Part shown: positions 39,377 to 48,578 of the stretch, in pieces
How positions within the stretch are numbered: position 1 is the stretch's first letter
How the letters are laid out: each line of letters starts with the position of its first letter
DNA from: Maribacter sp.
Lineage (GTDB): Bacteria; Bacteroidota; Bacteroidia; Flavobacteriales; Flavobacteriaceae
DNA length: 64,000 bases
Reading direction: 5' to 3'
Assembly: GCA_011050675.1 (NCBI GenBank)
Contig: DRFI01000020.1
Span: forward strand, 434,001 to 498,000
Notes under the pieces: model-generated
The model's input: only the letters and a program-made list of their open reading frames with translations
The model's database searches: none
Told to the model about the DNA's origin: nothing
Translations under genes and position numbers: made by a program

Positions 39377-40657
39377 TTATTGATTAAGTGTTAGTAAATC
39401 CTCTTCATCTTCTAATAGAACCTTAGAATATATAATGCAATCCAATTGTTCTTTATACGTAGAGATATATGTAAAATATTCTTCTTTTAAAGTGTCATGT
39501 AAAGGTTCTGCCTGCGGAAGTTCTTCTCGCAATGGATCTACTTGTTTTCCATTTTTCCAAAAACGATAACAAACATGTGGTCCTCCTGTATTACCTGTCA
39601 TACCTATCCAACCAATTACATCGCCCTGTCTTACAAACTCGCCCTTTTTTACATTCTGAGCTTTCATGTGTAGATATTGGGTGGAATACGTACCATTATG
39701 CCTAATTTTTACATATTTACCATTACCACCTCTTCTTGTCGATTCTTCAACAGTACCATCGGCTGTTGCCATAATTGGTGTTCCAATTGGTGCAGCATAA
39801 TCAGTACCCTTATGTGGGCGTAATTTATACCCGTAATATTTAATTCTTCTTTTTAGATTATATCTAGAAGATAACCTACCATATTCTACAGGCATTCTTA
39901 AAAAAGTTCTTCTAAGATTATTTGCATCTTCATCAAAATAATCTACTAGACCTCTAAGTGAATCATTTTCATATGCAAAGGCATAGATAGGTTTGCCGTT
40001 GTGCTCAAAATAGGCAGCTTCTATAGGTTCTGCACCTGCATAAACCGTATCGTTAATATATTTTTCATTGTAAATAATCTTAAACTTATCATTCTTTTGT
40101 AATCTAGAAAAGTCAATGGTCCACGCATATACATTTGCCAAATTGTGAGTAACATTGTAGTCTACCCCTTGGTCCAATATAGCTTCCGATAAACTGGATT
40201 CTATAACCCCAGAAACTTCACGTTGTACAAATTTTACTTTGTTTTTATCTTTATACACCTTTACACTATCACGTAAATCTACTACGGTATAGTTAATTGG
40301 GTCATTTTCATATATAAATACCTGAGCTTGTGCCAATGTATCTTTAGACTGTAAAATAACATAAGGCTTACCTACCCTAATTTTACGAACATCGAAAGTG
40401 TCTCTAAAATTTTCTGAAATAGATAAGACTTTTGGATAGTCAACTTTATGCTCTTGCATTAATTCTCCAAAACTGTCACCGTACCTTACAGTATCTAGTT
40501 TAACATTGAACTCATCTAAATTAAAACCAAATCTCTCGTTTACTTCTGGCACTTTAACTACACTAATCTCTTGCGCTATGTCATTTTTCTGGTCACTAGT
40601 GTCTTTGCACGATGCCATCACAGTCAACACTAATATTATGCCCCAATATTTCTGCAT
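39377..40657 (-). CDS. M23 family metallopeptidase lipoprotein with variant zinc motif
   Basis: 426 residues. The lipoprotein signal is VLTVMASC (Cys at about 17). The N-terminal two thirds is an OapA/LysM-like periplasmic region and the C-terminal third is a LytM/M23 domain: [15 protein letters not shown] (first His/Asp ligands), [16 protein letters not shown], then [14 protein letters not shown] where the usual HxH is HVC. So the second His, normally a zinc ligand, is Cys. It may still bind zinc (Cys is a good ligand) or be a degenerate, regulatory LytM protein. It lies in the same transcript as pgi. Confidence 0.88.
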   Translation of the reverse strand: MQKYWGIILVLTVMASCKDTSDQKNDIAQEISVVKVPEVNERFGFNLDEFNVKLDTVRYGDSFGELMQEHKVDYPKVLSISENFRDTFDVRKIRVGKPYVILQSKDTLAQAQVFIYENDPINYTVVDLRDSVKVYKDKNKVKFVQREVSGVIESSLSEAILDQGVDYNVTHNLANVYAWTIDFSRLQKNDKFKIIYNEKYINDTVYAGAEPIEAAYFEHNGKPIYAFAYENDSLRGLVDYFDEDANNLRRTFLRMPVEYGRLSSRYNLKRRIKYYGYKLRPHKGTDYAAPIGTPIMATADGTVEESTRRGGNGKYVKIRHNGTYSTQYLHMKAQNVKKGEFVRQGDVIGWIGMTGNTGGPHVCYRFWKNGKQVDPLREELPQAEPLHDTLKEEYFTYISTYKEQLDCIIYSKVLLEDEEDLLTLNQ

Positions 40658-41628
40658 TACTCTACTCTTGATTTATCTGGATTTAACATATGGTCTACCC
40701 ATTGCTTACCCCAATTATTTAATTCTTGTTCTGTATACAATTCTGGAAAAAATACAATCTTCTGAAAACTAGGCGGCAAATACTCTTTCCAATTTGTACC
40801 TCCTGTTGCTTCAATATCACCAGTATCTTTTCTTAAATACCTATGAGCAGAACCCATATGCATTAATTGCCAATTTATGTTGGCATTCATATCTAAAGTT
40901 TTCAAGGCATTTACCAATGCGCTATCTTCCCGTTGCTCTTTGGGTAAACTTAAGTATTTATGATATATTGTTGCGTTTTCCACCTGTTTGGCAATTCTAA
41001 TTAACCTTGGTGTATATCTATACTCAAACTGTTTTAAGGTTAAGGTTTTTTCTCCAGTAGATAAGTCTGTTGCTCCCTTTTTCCAATAGATATGTTCGTA
41101 TAATTCTTCGATGGAATCATTTGCTGAATATTGAGACCTATCTGTAACATGAACCAAATTTTCTAAAGGGGTAGCATACAACTCAATCATTCTAAATTGT
41201 GCAGATTGAAAACCACTTGCAGGCAACAATGCCATTCGGTATTGCAAAAACTGTTCACGCTCCATACCTTTTATCATTACGCTAAATGAAGATATAAGAA
41301 CTTTATAATAACTATTGACCCTTCTAACTTTTTCTATAAAAAATTCTAAACTTCCACTTTTATCATCTACCAATTGTTTTTGCTCATGCAAAATCAATTT
41401 AAAATACAGTTCTGTTATTTGATGGTACATGATGAAAATCTCTTCATCAGGAAAGTGTGTTCTTGGAACTTGTAAACTTAGTAATGTATCTAAATGAATA
41501 TAGTCCCAATATGTAAGATAACGTTGGTGCAATAAGCCGTCTAAATAAGAGCCTAAATCTTGCCCTGAATCTTTATATTTTTCTTCTAGTTTAGATATCT
41601 GGGATTCGATTTTCTCTTTATCTTCCAT
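40657..41628 (-). CDS. Tryptophan 2,3-dioxygenase family protein
   Basis: 323 residues. It carries the TDO family patterns: LTYWDYIHLDTLLSLQ, EIFIMYHQITELYFKLILHE, FLQYRMALLPASGFQSAQFRMIE (substrate/haem pocket) and LMHMGSAHRYL, with the haem-ligand His in the last. TDO opens the indole ring of tryptophan to N-formylkynurenine. The sequence is divergent from classical KynA and no other kynurenine gene is nearby, so the substrate may differ. It overlaps the M23 gene by one base. Confidence 0.85.
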   Translation of the reverse strand: MEDKEKIESQISKLEEKYKDSGQDLGSYLDGLLHQRYLTYWDYIHLDTLLSLQVPRTHFPDEEIFIMYHQITELYFKLILHEQKQLVDDKSGSLEFFIEKVRRVNSYYKVLISSFSVMIKGMEREQFLQYRMALLPASGFQSAQFRMIELYATPLENLVHVTDRSQYSANDSIEELYEHIYWKKGATDLSTGEKTLTLKQFEYRYTPRLIRIAKQVENATIYHKYLSLPKEQREDSALVNALKTLDMNANINWQLMHMGSAHRYLRKDTGDIEATGGTNWKEYLPPSFQKIVFFPELYTEQELNNWGKQWVDHMLNPDKSRVE

Positions 41629-41635
41629 TTACGGT

Positions 41636-42415
41636 CTAGTCCATTATAATTTTAAACTGATGCTTAAGACCATTATACCCATCTATATCTGCTTTTATAG
41701 CACCTACCGCTAAATCTGCCTTAATTCTTATGGGAATTCTATTGTCATCATTTGACACCCATAACGATAAGCTTTCTTGCTCTTTAAATACACGACCAGA
41801 TTGAACTAGCGGTCTAAATTTCAAGCATTCTACTTTACCATATTTTGTATTTAAAACTTCTAAACCTAAATACTTAAGTTTAAAGTCAAAAATACCGTCA
41901 TCATCATATAGCATTTTCAAGGTAATAGCTTTTCCTACTTCAAGGTCCTCTGTTTTATAATTGTTCCTTAAAAAATAAAAAGCGGATATTAAGTCCTGTA
42001 TATTGTTCTCTAATGTAAAATTAAGCTTTTTCTTGTTTTTCTTATCATTAAGTTCAGCTTTAGACGTGTTATGATCAAAGTTTATTTCAACGTCTTTGGT
42101 ATAACCACCTTCATCGATTTTACGAACAAACCTATAAGGCTTACCATCTCTTTTATCAAAATAGCTTTCGTAAGTATCGTCTACTTTAAAAAACCAACTA
42201 GCAACACCTGTGGTTTCTCCATGACCTACCACGTGATATACAGGCTTATCATCTATTGTTGCAGAATTAACTTGAAGTGTAGCATAACTGGCATTTAAAA
42301 AGCCATAGTGCATTCTAAATTTTAACCACTCCCCCGTTTTAAAGGCAGATTGAGAGCTTTGACCTTGGACACCAAAATATGTTAAGAAAAGGGCGAATAA
42401 AAATATTTTTTTCAT
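41636..42415 (-). CDS. DUF3108 periplasmic protein
   Basis: 259 residues from the ATG at 42415; the frame is open to 42457, but this ATG gives the signal peptide (KKIFLFALFLTYFGVQGQ). The family-typical beginning KTGEWLKFRMHYGFLNASYATL and the beta-rich pattern ending in GYNGLKHQFKI match DUF3108. The role is unknown. It lies 7 bases upstream of the TDO-like gene, so it probably leads the DUF3108-TDO-M23-pgi transcript. Confidence 0.85.
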   Translation of the reverse strand: MKKIFLFALFLTYFGVQGQSSQSAFKTGEWLKFRMHYGFLNASYATLQVNSATIDDKPVYHVVGHGETTGVASWFFKVDDTYESYFDKRDGKPYRFVRKIDEGGYTKDVEINFDHNTSKAELNDKKNKKKLNFTLENNIQDLISAFYFLRNNYKTEDLEVGKAITLKMLYDDDGIFDFKLKYLGLEVLNTKYGKVECLKFRPLVQSGRVFKEQESLSLWVSNDDNRIPIRIKADLAVGAIKADIDGYNGLKHQFKIIMD

Positions 42416-42506
42416 AGTCCGTAGTTTAATGTAAAAATAGTAATTGATCTCAATCAATCACTTTCATTACAATATCTTAAACAATTTTTATTCCAAAGTA
42501 TTGTAT

Positions 42507-42537
42507 AAAAAAAGCCCAGTCTAAAAACTGGGCTTTT
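42507..42537 (-). terminator. Rho-independent terminator 230 bases past the patatin gene
   Basis: An 11-bp perfect stem (AAAAGCCCAGT with ACTGGGCTTTT), a 6-base loop and a seven-T run on the minus strand. It is too far from the patatin stop (42771) to be an ordinary 3' end. Confidence 0.85.
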
Positions 42538-42743
42538 CCTAAATAACCAACCAAACTTTAAATTATGAAAAACCACTACTTAAAGTTGTAAGGGAACCAC
42601 CCCTTAGCTGATGTAAATTTAAGGCACATTATTATACCCATAGCACGGTTTAACTTACTTTAATGATAAACTTAACAGTTATTCACACTTCTAATTAATA
42701 ATTGGGAATTCATTAAGAAAACAGAGGGTAGTTTGAGCTATTT
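42510..42743 (-). ncRNA. Candidate small RNA of about 230 nt
   Basis: The stretch between the patatin gene and the DUF3108 gene has no convincing protein gene. A promoter match (TTGG, 20 bases, TATTTTTG) at 42749-42780 would start transcription near 42743 and a strong terminator ends it at 42510. Internal hairpins are possible: AAGGG with TCCCTT, and ACTTTAA with TTAAAGT. A 21-codon frame (MGIIMCLKFTSAKG...) exists within it. The alternative is a long 3' UTR of the patatin mRNA, or a plus-strand leader. The family is unknown to me. Confidence 0.35.
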
Positions 42744-42748
42744 TAAGC

Positions 42749-42780
42749 CAAAAATATTTCTTGATTGGCATTAAAACCAA
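42749..42780 (-). promoter_or_regulatory. Bacteroidota-type promoter for the candidate small RNA
   Basis: The minus strand has TATTTTTG (42749-42756, an exact TAnnTTTG) and TTGG (42777-42780, three of four to TTTG) separated by 20 bases, the preferred spacing. It overlaps the last codons of the patatin gene. Confidence 0.4.
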
Positions 42781-45062
42781 TAACCAATGCTAACAAAAAA
42801 CTGTGATCTTTCTATTTCTGGTGTCCATGAGTACATAAGGTTCACAGGTCCCAAAAAAGATTCCCAACCATAACCTATCCCATACCCAGAATACGTTGGT
42901 GCTTGAAACCAATCTCCTGTTCTAAACAAATCATCATCTACATTGGCAAAGTTAGCCGAGAACAAGGCATGGTTCTTTTTAGCAAATTCATAATCTAATC
43001 GAGCATAGGCTTTCACAAAACTATTACCAGGTAAACTAATAAAATCATAACCAACGAAAGGAACTAGGTTATTTATAAAATCTGTACCATAACCTCCTAA
43101 TATAAAATCGAACGAGGTTACCTTAGAAGTACCTAATTTAAAACCGCCTTCTGTTTCTATATTAATAGATAGGTTTTTAACCAACGGTATAGCCATACCC
43201 ATACGAGCTTTTGACACTGAAAAATCCTTGAAATTATTATTGTAATCAGATGATAGCACATAGTAATGCATATCGCCACTAAAATACAAACCTCTAGATG
43301 GGAAGTATTTATCATCGTAGGTATCTAGCCTTAACTGACCATATGTACTAATGAAATTACTTCTTTCAAAATACGTTCTTCCACTACTAGTAGTATTATC
43401 AGGTACTGTAGTATCAGGTATATCCCCAAACGTTCTGGTACTATATTGCAAGTGCTTAAACTCCGCTCCTAACGTAAAAGCAAACTCTTCTTTAACTACG
43501 GTTTGAATATATAGTTGATTGGTGAAATCAGATACATTTAAATTAATTGTATTTATTCGGCTACCTGTACCAACCTCAAAATTATCTTCTATTAAATCGA
43601 AATTTATTTCCTGCTCAAAATCATTAAATCTAGAATTAAAACCGAAACTCCAGTATGATCCTTTATCCACATAATATTCAAAATTATATCTAATATTATC
43701 TCCTAAAATTATATCAAAAGAAGCAACGTCATCCTTCGATAAAATTCTGTGCTTTGTCAAGTTAATTATTGCCGCACTTTTATATAAATCATCAAAGTGA
43801 GCCCCTAACCTTAAAAAAGATGTATTTCTCGTTTCATCTAAAGGAAGAATTAAATCTTCACCTCCATTTAAATTATCTAACAATTTGTATTTTATGGTCC
43901 TAAAATTACCTGTCGCAGATAAATTACTAATACCCTGTTGGAGTTTTTTAAAATCGATAGATTCATCTAAATTAAATCGCAATTTACCTTTTACATACCC
44001 TCTAGTATGATTGGTGTTACCATCAATCAACAATCTATTTACCGTAAGTTCTTCATCTGCTTCAATTACAGAAATTGAATTTTTATTCTTCTTATAATCT
44101 GTTGCCAGCTCCCTTAATTCCTGTATTTTTAAATTTGCAGCATCTTCACCTGTCTTAACTATTTCTGCCAATTTATTGAAATCTAATACGGTATAATCTT
44201 CAATTCTAGGTTTTATATAAATATCGGTTTTTGTAGACTTAACTTTCATGTCAGCAACCGTTCTATAGTTATTAATTTGTAATAGAATTTCAGTAGCAGA
44301 CAACAATGCCTCCCTGTCAGATAAATCATGCTGAACATCTACGCCAATTATAATATCTGCACCCATAGCCCTTACTTCATCTATAGGATAGTTGTTAACC
44401 ACACCGCCATCTATTAACACTTTGTCATTAATAATGGTAGGCTCAAATAAAGACGGTAAAGTTCCACTTGCCAAAATAGCCTCTGGTAAATAACCAGAAT
44501 TTAAAATTACTTGTTTACCTGTTTCAATATCGGTTGCTATACAAACAAACGGAGTAGGTAATTTATTAAAGTCATCTATATCTTTCACATGATACAAAAG
44601 CCTAACAAACTCATTATATATATTCTGCCCACTAGAAAAAGCTGGTGGCACAGTAACCTTGAAATTTTTAAATGGCAGCGTTAACGCGTACCGTTCAGAA
44701 TCCTCCTTTTCATAAAATGTTTTAGCACTTCTAGGGAGATTATCTTGAATTAACGAGCCTATATTGGTCGCTTTAAATACCGAATCTAATTCGTTAGCCG
44801 TATAACCTGCGGCATATAATGCCCCAACTATAGCACCCATACTAGAACCACCAATATAATCGATTTCAATACCAGCCTCCTCAATTACTTTTAAAGCACC
44901 AATATGTGCCATCCCTTTTGCACCACCACCACTTAAAACCAGTCCTATCTTTAGCTTTTTCTTTTCCTCCACAACTTGGGATATTAAAGAACTAGCGGTT
45001 AACATTGTCACCACTACCAAGATTACCGTTTTATCTAAACTATTCTTTATGAAAAGACTCAT
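42771..45062 (-). CDS. Outer-membrane patatin-like phospholipase (PlpD type)
   Basis: 763 residues from the ATG at 45062; an ATG at 45086 adds eight residues without improving the signal peptide (TVILVVVTMLTASSLISQ). The patatin domain (about 35-320) has the oxyanion loop SGGGAKGMAH, the GSSMG nucleophile Ser elbow and catalytic DGGVVNNYP. A POTRA-like region (about 335-410) and a C-terminal Omp85-like barrel follow, ending in FFVSIGYWF. This is the layout of PlpD, a self-secreting phospholipase anchored in the outer membrane. The start overlaps uvrC by 23 bases. Confidence 0.93.
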   Translation of the reverse strand: MSLFIKNSLDKTVILVVVTMLTASSLISQVVEEKKKLKIGLVLSGGGAKGMAHIGALKVIEEAGIEIDYIGGSSMGAIVGALYAAGYTANELDSVFKATNIGSLIQDNLPRSAKTFYEKEDSERYALTLPFKNFKVTVPPAFSSGQNIYNEFVRLLYHVKDIDDFNKLPTPFVCIATDIETGKQVILNSGYLPEAILASGTLPSLFEPTIINDKVLIDGGVVNNYPIDEVRAMGADIIIGVDVQHDLSDREALLSATEILLQINNYRTVADMKVKSTKTDIYIKPRIEDYTVLDFNKLAEIVKTGEDAANLKIQELRELATDYKKNKNSISVIEADEELTVNRLLIDGNTNHTRGYVKGKLRFNLDESIDFKKLQQGISNLSATGNFRTIKYKLLDNLNGGEDLILPLDETRNTSFLRLGAHFDDLYKSAAIINLTKHRILSKDDVASFDIILGDNIRYNFEYYVDKGSYWSFGFNSRFNDFEQEINFDLIEDNFEVGTGSRINTINLNVSDFTNQLYIQTVVKEEFAFTLGAEFKHLQYSTRTFGDIPDTTVPDNTTSSGRTYFERSNFISTYGQLRLDTYDDKYFPSRGLYFSGDMHYYVLSSDYNNNFKDFSVSKARMGMAIPLVKNLSINIETEGGFKLGTSKVTSFDFILGGYGTDFINNLVPFVGYDFISLPGNSFVKAYARLDYEFAKKNHALFSANFANVDDDLFRTGDWFQAPTYSGYGIGYGWESFLGPVNLMYSWTPEIERSQFFVSIGYWF

Positions 45063-46833
45063 ATATCTTTTTTGCTTTTGACACACCCACCTCTTGACTT
45101 AAACTCTCTACCGAAGCTTCTTTGATACGTTTTACCGATTTAAATTTTTTCAATAATTGCTGTGCCGTTTTTTCACCCACTCCATCTATACCTTCCAACT
45201 CCGAATTAATCGCTCCTTTACTTCTTTTATTTCTATGAAGGGTAATACCAAATCTATGCGCCTCATTTCTCGCATTTTGTATAATCTTTAAACTTTCAGA
45301 TTTTTTATCTAGATAGAGTGGAATTGGATCTTCTGGAAAATAAATTTCTTCTAATCGTTTTGCAATACCTATAATAGCAATTTTACCTCTCAAACCTAAA
45401 AGGTCAAGACTTTTTAAAGCTGATGACAACTGCCCCTTACCACCATCAATAACAATTAACTGAGGCAAAGGTTGCATTTCTTCTTGTAATCTTTTATACC
45501 TACGATACACAACCTCCTCCATTGATGCAAAATCGTCAGGCCCGGTTACTGTCTTTATATTATAATGTCGGTATTCTTTTTTCGATGGCTTACCATTTTT
45601 AAAAACGACACATGCAGCTACAGGGTTACTACCTTGTATATTACTATTATCAAAACATTCAATATGCCTAGGTTCCGCAGATAACCTGATATCTTTTTTC
45701 ATTTGCGCCATAATCCTATTGGTATGACGATCTGGATCAATTATTTTAATTTGGTTGAATCGTTCTTGCCTAAAGAATTTAGCATTTCGCTCAGACAGAT
45801 CAAGTATACGTTTTTTATCCCCCAATTTAGGAACAGTAACTTTAAGACCTGGTGATACGGCAATTTCAAAAGGCACATAAAGTTCATTTGAATCTGACTT
45901 AAATCGTTCCCTTATTTCAACAACGGCTAACCCTAATAGGTCTTCATCTTGCTCTTCAAGCTTTTTCTTTATCTCCATGGTATGAGACCTTATTATAGAA
46001 CCATGTGCCAATTGAAGAAAATTTACATATGCAAAAGAATTATCTGATATAATACTGAATACATCAACATTACTAATCTTAGGGTTTACAATAGTAGATT
46101 TAACTTGATAGTTCTCTAGTATATCTATCTTATCTTTTATTATCTGAGCTTCCTCAAATTTCATTTCAGCAGCCAATGCTTTCATTTGACTTTTGAAATA
46201 AGTTATTGACGATTTAAAATTACCCTTAACAATTTGTCTTATATCATCAATTTGACGATCATATTCGGTTATAGATTGATAACCTTCACAAGGTCCTTTA
46301 CAATTTCCTAAATGATATTCTAAACATACCTTATACTTACCCGCATTAATTTTCTCTGCGGATAAATCATAATTACAAGTTCTTAATGGGTATACACTTT
46401 TAATAAGGTCCAAAAGAACTCTTACCGTTTTCATACTAGTATAAGGTCCAAAATATTCAGAGCCATCCTTTATCACCCTTCTTGTTGGGAAAAATCTAGG
46501 AAAACGTTCGTTTTTCAAGCACAACCAAGGATATGATTTATCATCCTTTAATAATACATTGTATCTAGGTCTTAACTCTTTTATTAAGTTGTTCTCTAAC
46601 AAAAGCGCATCTGACTCCGTAGGTACTACAATATGCTTTATAGCCCTAATTTTCTTTACTAAAACACGTGTTTTACCGTACTCATGATTCTTATTAAAAT
46701 AAGAGGAAACACGTTTCTTAAGATTCTTTGCCTTACCTACATATAATATACTGTCATTACTATCATAGAATTGGTAAACCCCCGGTCCGGTAGGCAATGC
46801 ACTTAATTGTATGTTTAAGGGAATTTCTGTCAT
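45040..46833 (-). CDS. uvrC: Excinuclease ABC subunit C
   Basis: 597 residues. It makes both incisions in nucleotide excision repair with UvrA and UvrB. Domains in order: GIY-YIG nuclease (about 13-95, GVYQFYDSNDSILYVGKAKNL), a four-Cys region (TCNYD, CLEYHLGNCKGPCEGY), a UVR motif (FEEAQIIKDKID), an RNase-H-like endonuclease (ECFDNSNIQGSNPVAACV, VIDGGKGQL, RNEAHRFGITLHR) and C-terminal HhH (IDGVGEKTAQQLLKKF). All key residues look intact. The patatin gene overlaps its end. Confidence 0.97.
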   Translation of the reverse strand: MTEIPLNIQLSALPTGPGVYQFYDSNDSILYVGKAKNLKKRVSSYFNKNHEYGKTRVLVKKIRAIKHIVVPTESDALLLENNLIKELRPRYNVLLKDDKSYPWLCLKNERFPRFFPTRRVIKDGSEYFGPYTSMKTVRVLLDLIKSVYPLRTCNYDLSAEKINAGKYKVCLEYHLGNCKGPCEGYQSITEYDRQIDDIRQIVKGNFKSSITYFKSQMKALAAEMKFEEAQIIKDKIDILENYQVKSTIVNPKISNVDVFSIISDNSFAYVNFLQLAHGSIIRSHTMEIKKKLEEQDEDLLGLAVVEIRERFKSDSNELYVPFEIAVSPGLKVTVPKLGDKKRILDLSERNAKFFRQERFNQIKIIDPDRHTNRIMAQMKKDIRLSAEPRHIECFDNSNIQGSNPVAACVVFKNGKPSKKEYRHYNIKTVTGPDDFASMEEVVYRRYKRLQEEMQPLPQLIVIDGGKGQLSSALKSLDLLGLRGKIAIIGIAKRLEEIYFPEDPIPLYLDKKSESLKIIQNARNEAHRFGITLHRNKRSKGAINSELEGIDGVGEKTAQQLLKKFKSVKRIKEASVESLSQEVGVSKAKKIYESFHKE

Positions 46834-47014
46834 AATTCAACACCACTAATTTAGTCTATAATAGCCACTTTATATTACACCACAAAGCTTAATTATTAAT
46901 ACTAAAACCACACTAACCCTTTACGAATCTGATATTATTACTAATCTGAAATTCACAATTAAATAAAATTACCAACGTAAAATTATAACATTAATAATGC
47001 GTTCAAATATTTAC

Positions 47015-47034
47015 AATATCAATTTATTGATATT
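47015..47034. promoter_or_regulatory. 20-bp palindrome
   Basis: AATATCAAT, two bases, ATTGATATT: perfect 9-bp arms. There is no adjacent T-tract that fits a terminator, so it is a possible protein-binding site. Confidence 0.4.
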
Positions 47035-47091
47035 CAGGTGTTTATATAAAAATATGTTTTGAAATATATACCAAAATGTTAATTTTATTAT

Positions 47092-47129
47092 AAAAAAGTG
47101 CATTTCAACGAGAAAAAAGTGCATTTCAA
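47092..47129. repeat. 17-bp direct repeat, 21-bp period
   Basis: AAAAAAGTGCATTTCAA occurs at 47092-47108 and again, identical, at 47113-47129. The 21-bp period (two helical turns) would put both copies on the same face of DNA, as in tandem activator sites. Confidence 0.7.
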
Positions 47130-47205
47130 GGATACTGTATTAATTATTTTACCTATTTTTAACTCAACAACAACGAATATTAGCACATTTACAAATAAAA
47201 AGACT

Positions 47206-47292
47206 ATGGACAGTTATATCATCACCTTGGGAACTTATCTTATTTTAATGTTATTTTTTAAGGTATTTTTTGCTGTTGCAGGAAAAGAATAA
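47206..47292 (+). CDS. Tiny membrane peptide (28 residues)
   Basis: From the ATG at 47206: MDSYIITLGTYLILMLFFKV, then FFAVAGKE. It is a single hydrophobic helix. The frame is open further upstream to 47098, but that part is not hydrophobic and runs through the direct repeat. The 5-formyl-THF cyclo-ligase gene follows after 33 bases. No family is recognised; the size makes the call uncertain. Confidence 0.35.
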   Translation: MDSYIITLGTYLILMLFFKVFFAVAGKE

Positions 47293-47325
47293 ATTGATAA
47301 ATAATTTCATTATACTCTCTTCACT

Positions 47326-47895
47326 ATGCTGAAGAAAGATTTACGCATAAAATATTCTCGATTACGTAGTTCCCTATCTACCCCAGAATTATCATCTAAA
47401 AGTATTGCAATTGCAAATTCAGTTTTGCAGTTGCCAGTTTGGAGTAATCAATATTTTCATATTTTTCTACCTATTGAGCAAAAAGCTGAAATAGATACAG
47501 AAGGTATTATATCTATTCTTCTTGGTTTAGACAAAAATGTAATTGTTCCAAAAATTATTTCCCCTACCCAACTAGAACACTTTTTGCTTACCGATAATAC
47601 AAAGTTTACAACCAATAATTTAAATATACCTGAACCTGTAGATGGCATTACCATTGAAACTAGTAAACTGGATGTAGTGTTTATTCCGCTATTAGCTTTT
47701 GATGAGTTAGGAAATAGAATAGGATACGGCAAAGGATACTACGATCGTTTTCTTAATGATTGCAGAAAAGATGTCATAAAAATTGGACTATCCTTTTTTG
47801 AAGCTGAGCACAAAATAGATGATGTTGCCCCAACAGATATACCGTTAGACTATTGTGTTACGCCTTCCAAGACCTACTCTTTTAAAACTTCTTAA
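47326..47895 (+). CDS. 5-formyltetrahydrofolate cyclo-ligase
   Basis: 189 residues. It turns 5-formyl-THF into 5,10-methenyl-THF with ATP, recycling folate. Motifs are KKDLRIKYSRLRSSLS at the start (ATP-site basic residues), FLPIEQKAEIDTEGII, and the signature NRIGYGKGYYDRFL near the end, followed by the family-typical DIPLDYCVTPSKTY. Its last four bases overlap the convergent lspA end. Confidence 0.95.
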   Translation: MLKKDLRIKYSRLRSSLSTPELSSKSIAIANSVLQLPVWSNQYFHIFLPIEQKAEIDTEGIISILLGLDKNVIVPKIISPTQLEHFLLTDNTKFTTNNLNIPEPVDGITIETSKLDVVFIPLLAFDELGNRIGYGKGYYDRFLNDCRKDVIKIGLSFFEAEHKIDDVAPTDIPLDYCVTPSKTYSFKTS

Positions 47896-48545
47896 TCCTG
47901 CAAATTTTTATTTGCTTCAAGAGAGACTTCTTCTTCTTTGTTAAATGCACGCTTGTTAAACACAAGTAAAATACCAACACCTGTACTTATTGCTGTATCT
48001 GCAATATTGAATACTGGTTCAAAAAATCTAAAATTCTGACCTCCTACCATAGGCATCCAAGTGGGCCACGTAGAATCTACCATTGGAAAGTATAACATAT
48101 CTACTACTTTGCCATAAAACAACTTACCATATGGTTCATCAGAAAATAGTGTTGCCACTTCATTATAACTTTCATTAAAAATAGCGCCGTAAAAAACTGA
48201 ATCTAAAATATTACCTAAGGCTCCAGCAAAAATTAATGAAACTGCCCAAATCAACGTATTTGATGCTTTTTTCTTAATGACATCAAAAAGCCAGTACCCA
48301 ATACCGAAAATTGCAAATAGCCTAAATACGGTTAATACTAGTTTTCCTATATTATCTGAAATTGGTAACACGTCACTTAGCTTTGCACCCCAGGCTGCAC
48401 CTTCGTTTTCAATGAAAAGAATTTTAAACCAGTTAAACACCTCAACAGATTCTCCCAATACGAAATGGGTCTTAATATAAATTTTACTCCATTGATCAAT
48501 TATTAATATCAATAAAATAAATAGTACAGATTTTTTAATGTTCAT
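47892..48545 (-). CDS. lspA: Lipoprotein signal peptidase II
   Basis: 217 residues with four membrane helices. It removes signal peptides from prolipoproteins, of which this window has many. Motifs are LIIDQWSKIYIK, ENEGAAWG, GNILDSVFYG and FNIADTAIS, the last two carrying the catalytic Asp pair. It is longer than the usual 160-170 residues because of an extended region (about 110-170: FNESYNEVATLFSDEPYGKLFYG), common in Bacteroidota LspA. Confidence 0.96.
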   Translation of the reverse strand: MNIKKSVLFILLILIIDQWSKIYIKTHFVLGESVEVFNWFKILFIENEGAAWGAKLSDVLPISDNIGKLVLTVFRLFAIFGIGYWLFDVIKKKASNTLIWAVSLIFAGALGNILDSVFYGAIFNESYNEVATLFSDEPYGKLFYGKVVDMLYFPMVDSTWPTWMPMVGGQNFRFFEPVFNIADTAISTGVGILLVFNKRAFNKEEEVSLEANKNLQD

Positions 48546-48578
48546 GGGCTTTAATCAATGAGCGCAAAAATATAAATA

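Larger units (their letters stand above)
46834..47205. other. AT-rich regulatory-looking gap
   Basis: This stretch of 372 bases has no gene I can support. It holds the uvrC promoter region, a 20-bp palindrome and a 17-bp direct repeat, listed separately, before a possible 28-residue peptide gene. Confidence 0.6.

Noticed and set aside
42563..42589. Plus-strand 8-codon frame MKNHYLKL in the gap before the patatin 3' end
   Set aside because: Too short, no linked downstream gene on that strand, and it lies inside the candidate RNA hairpin.
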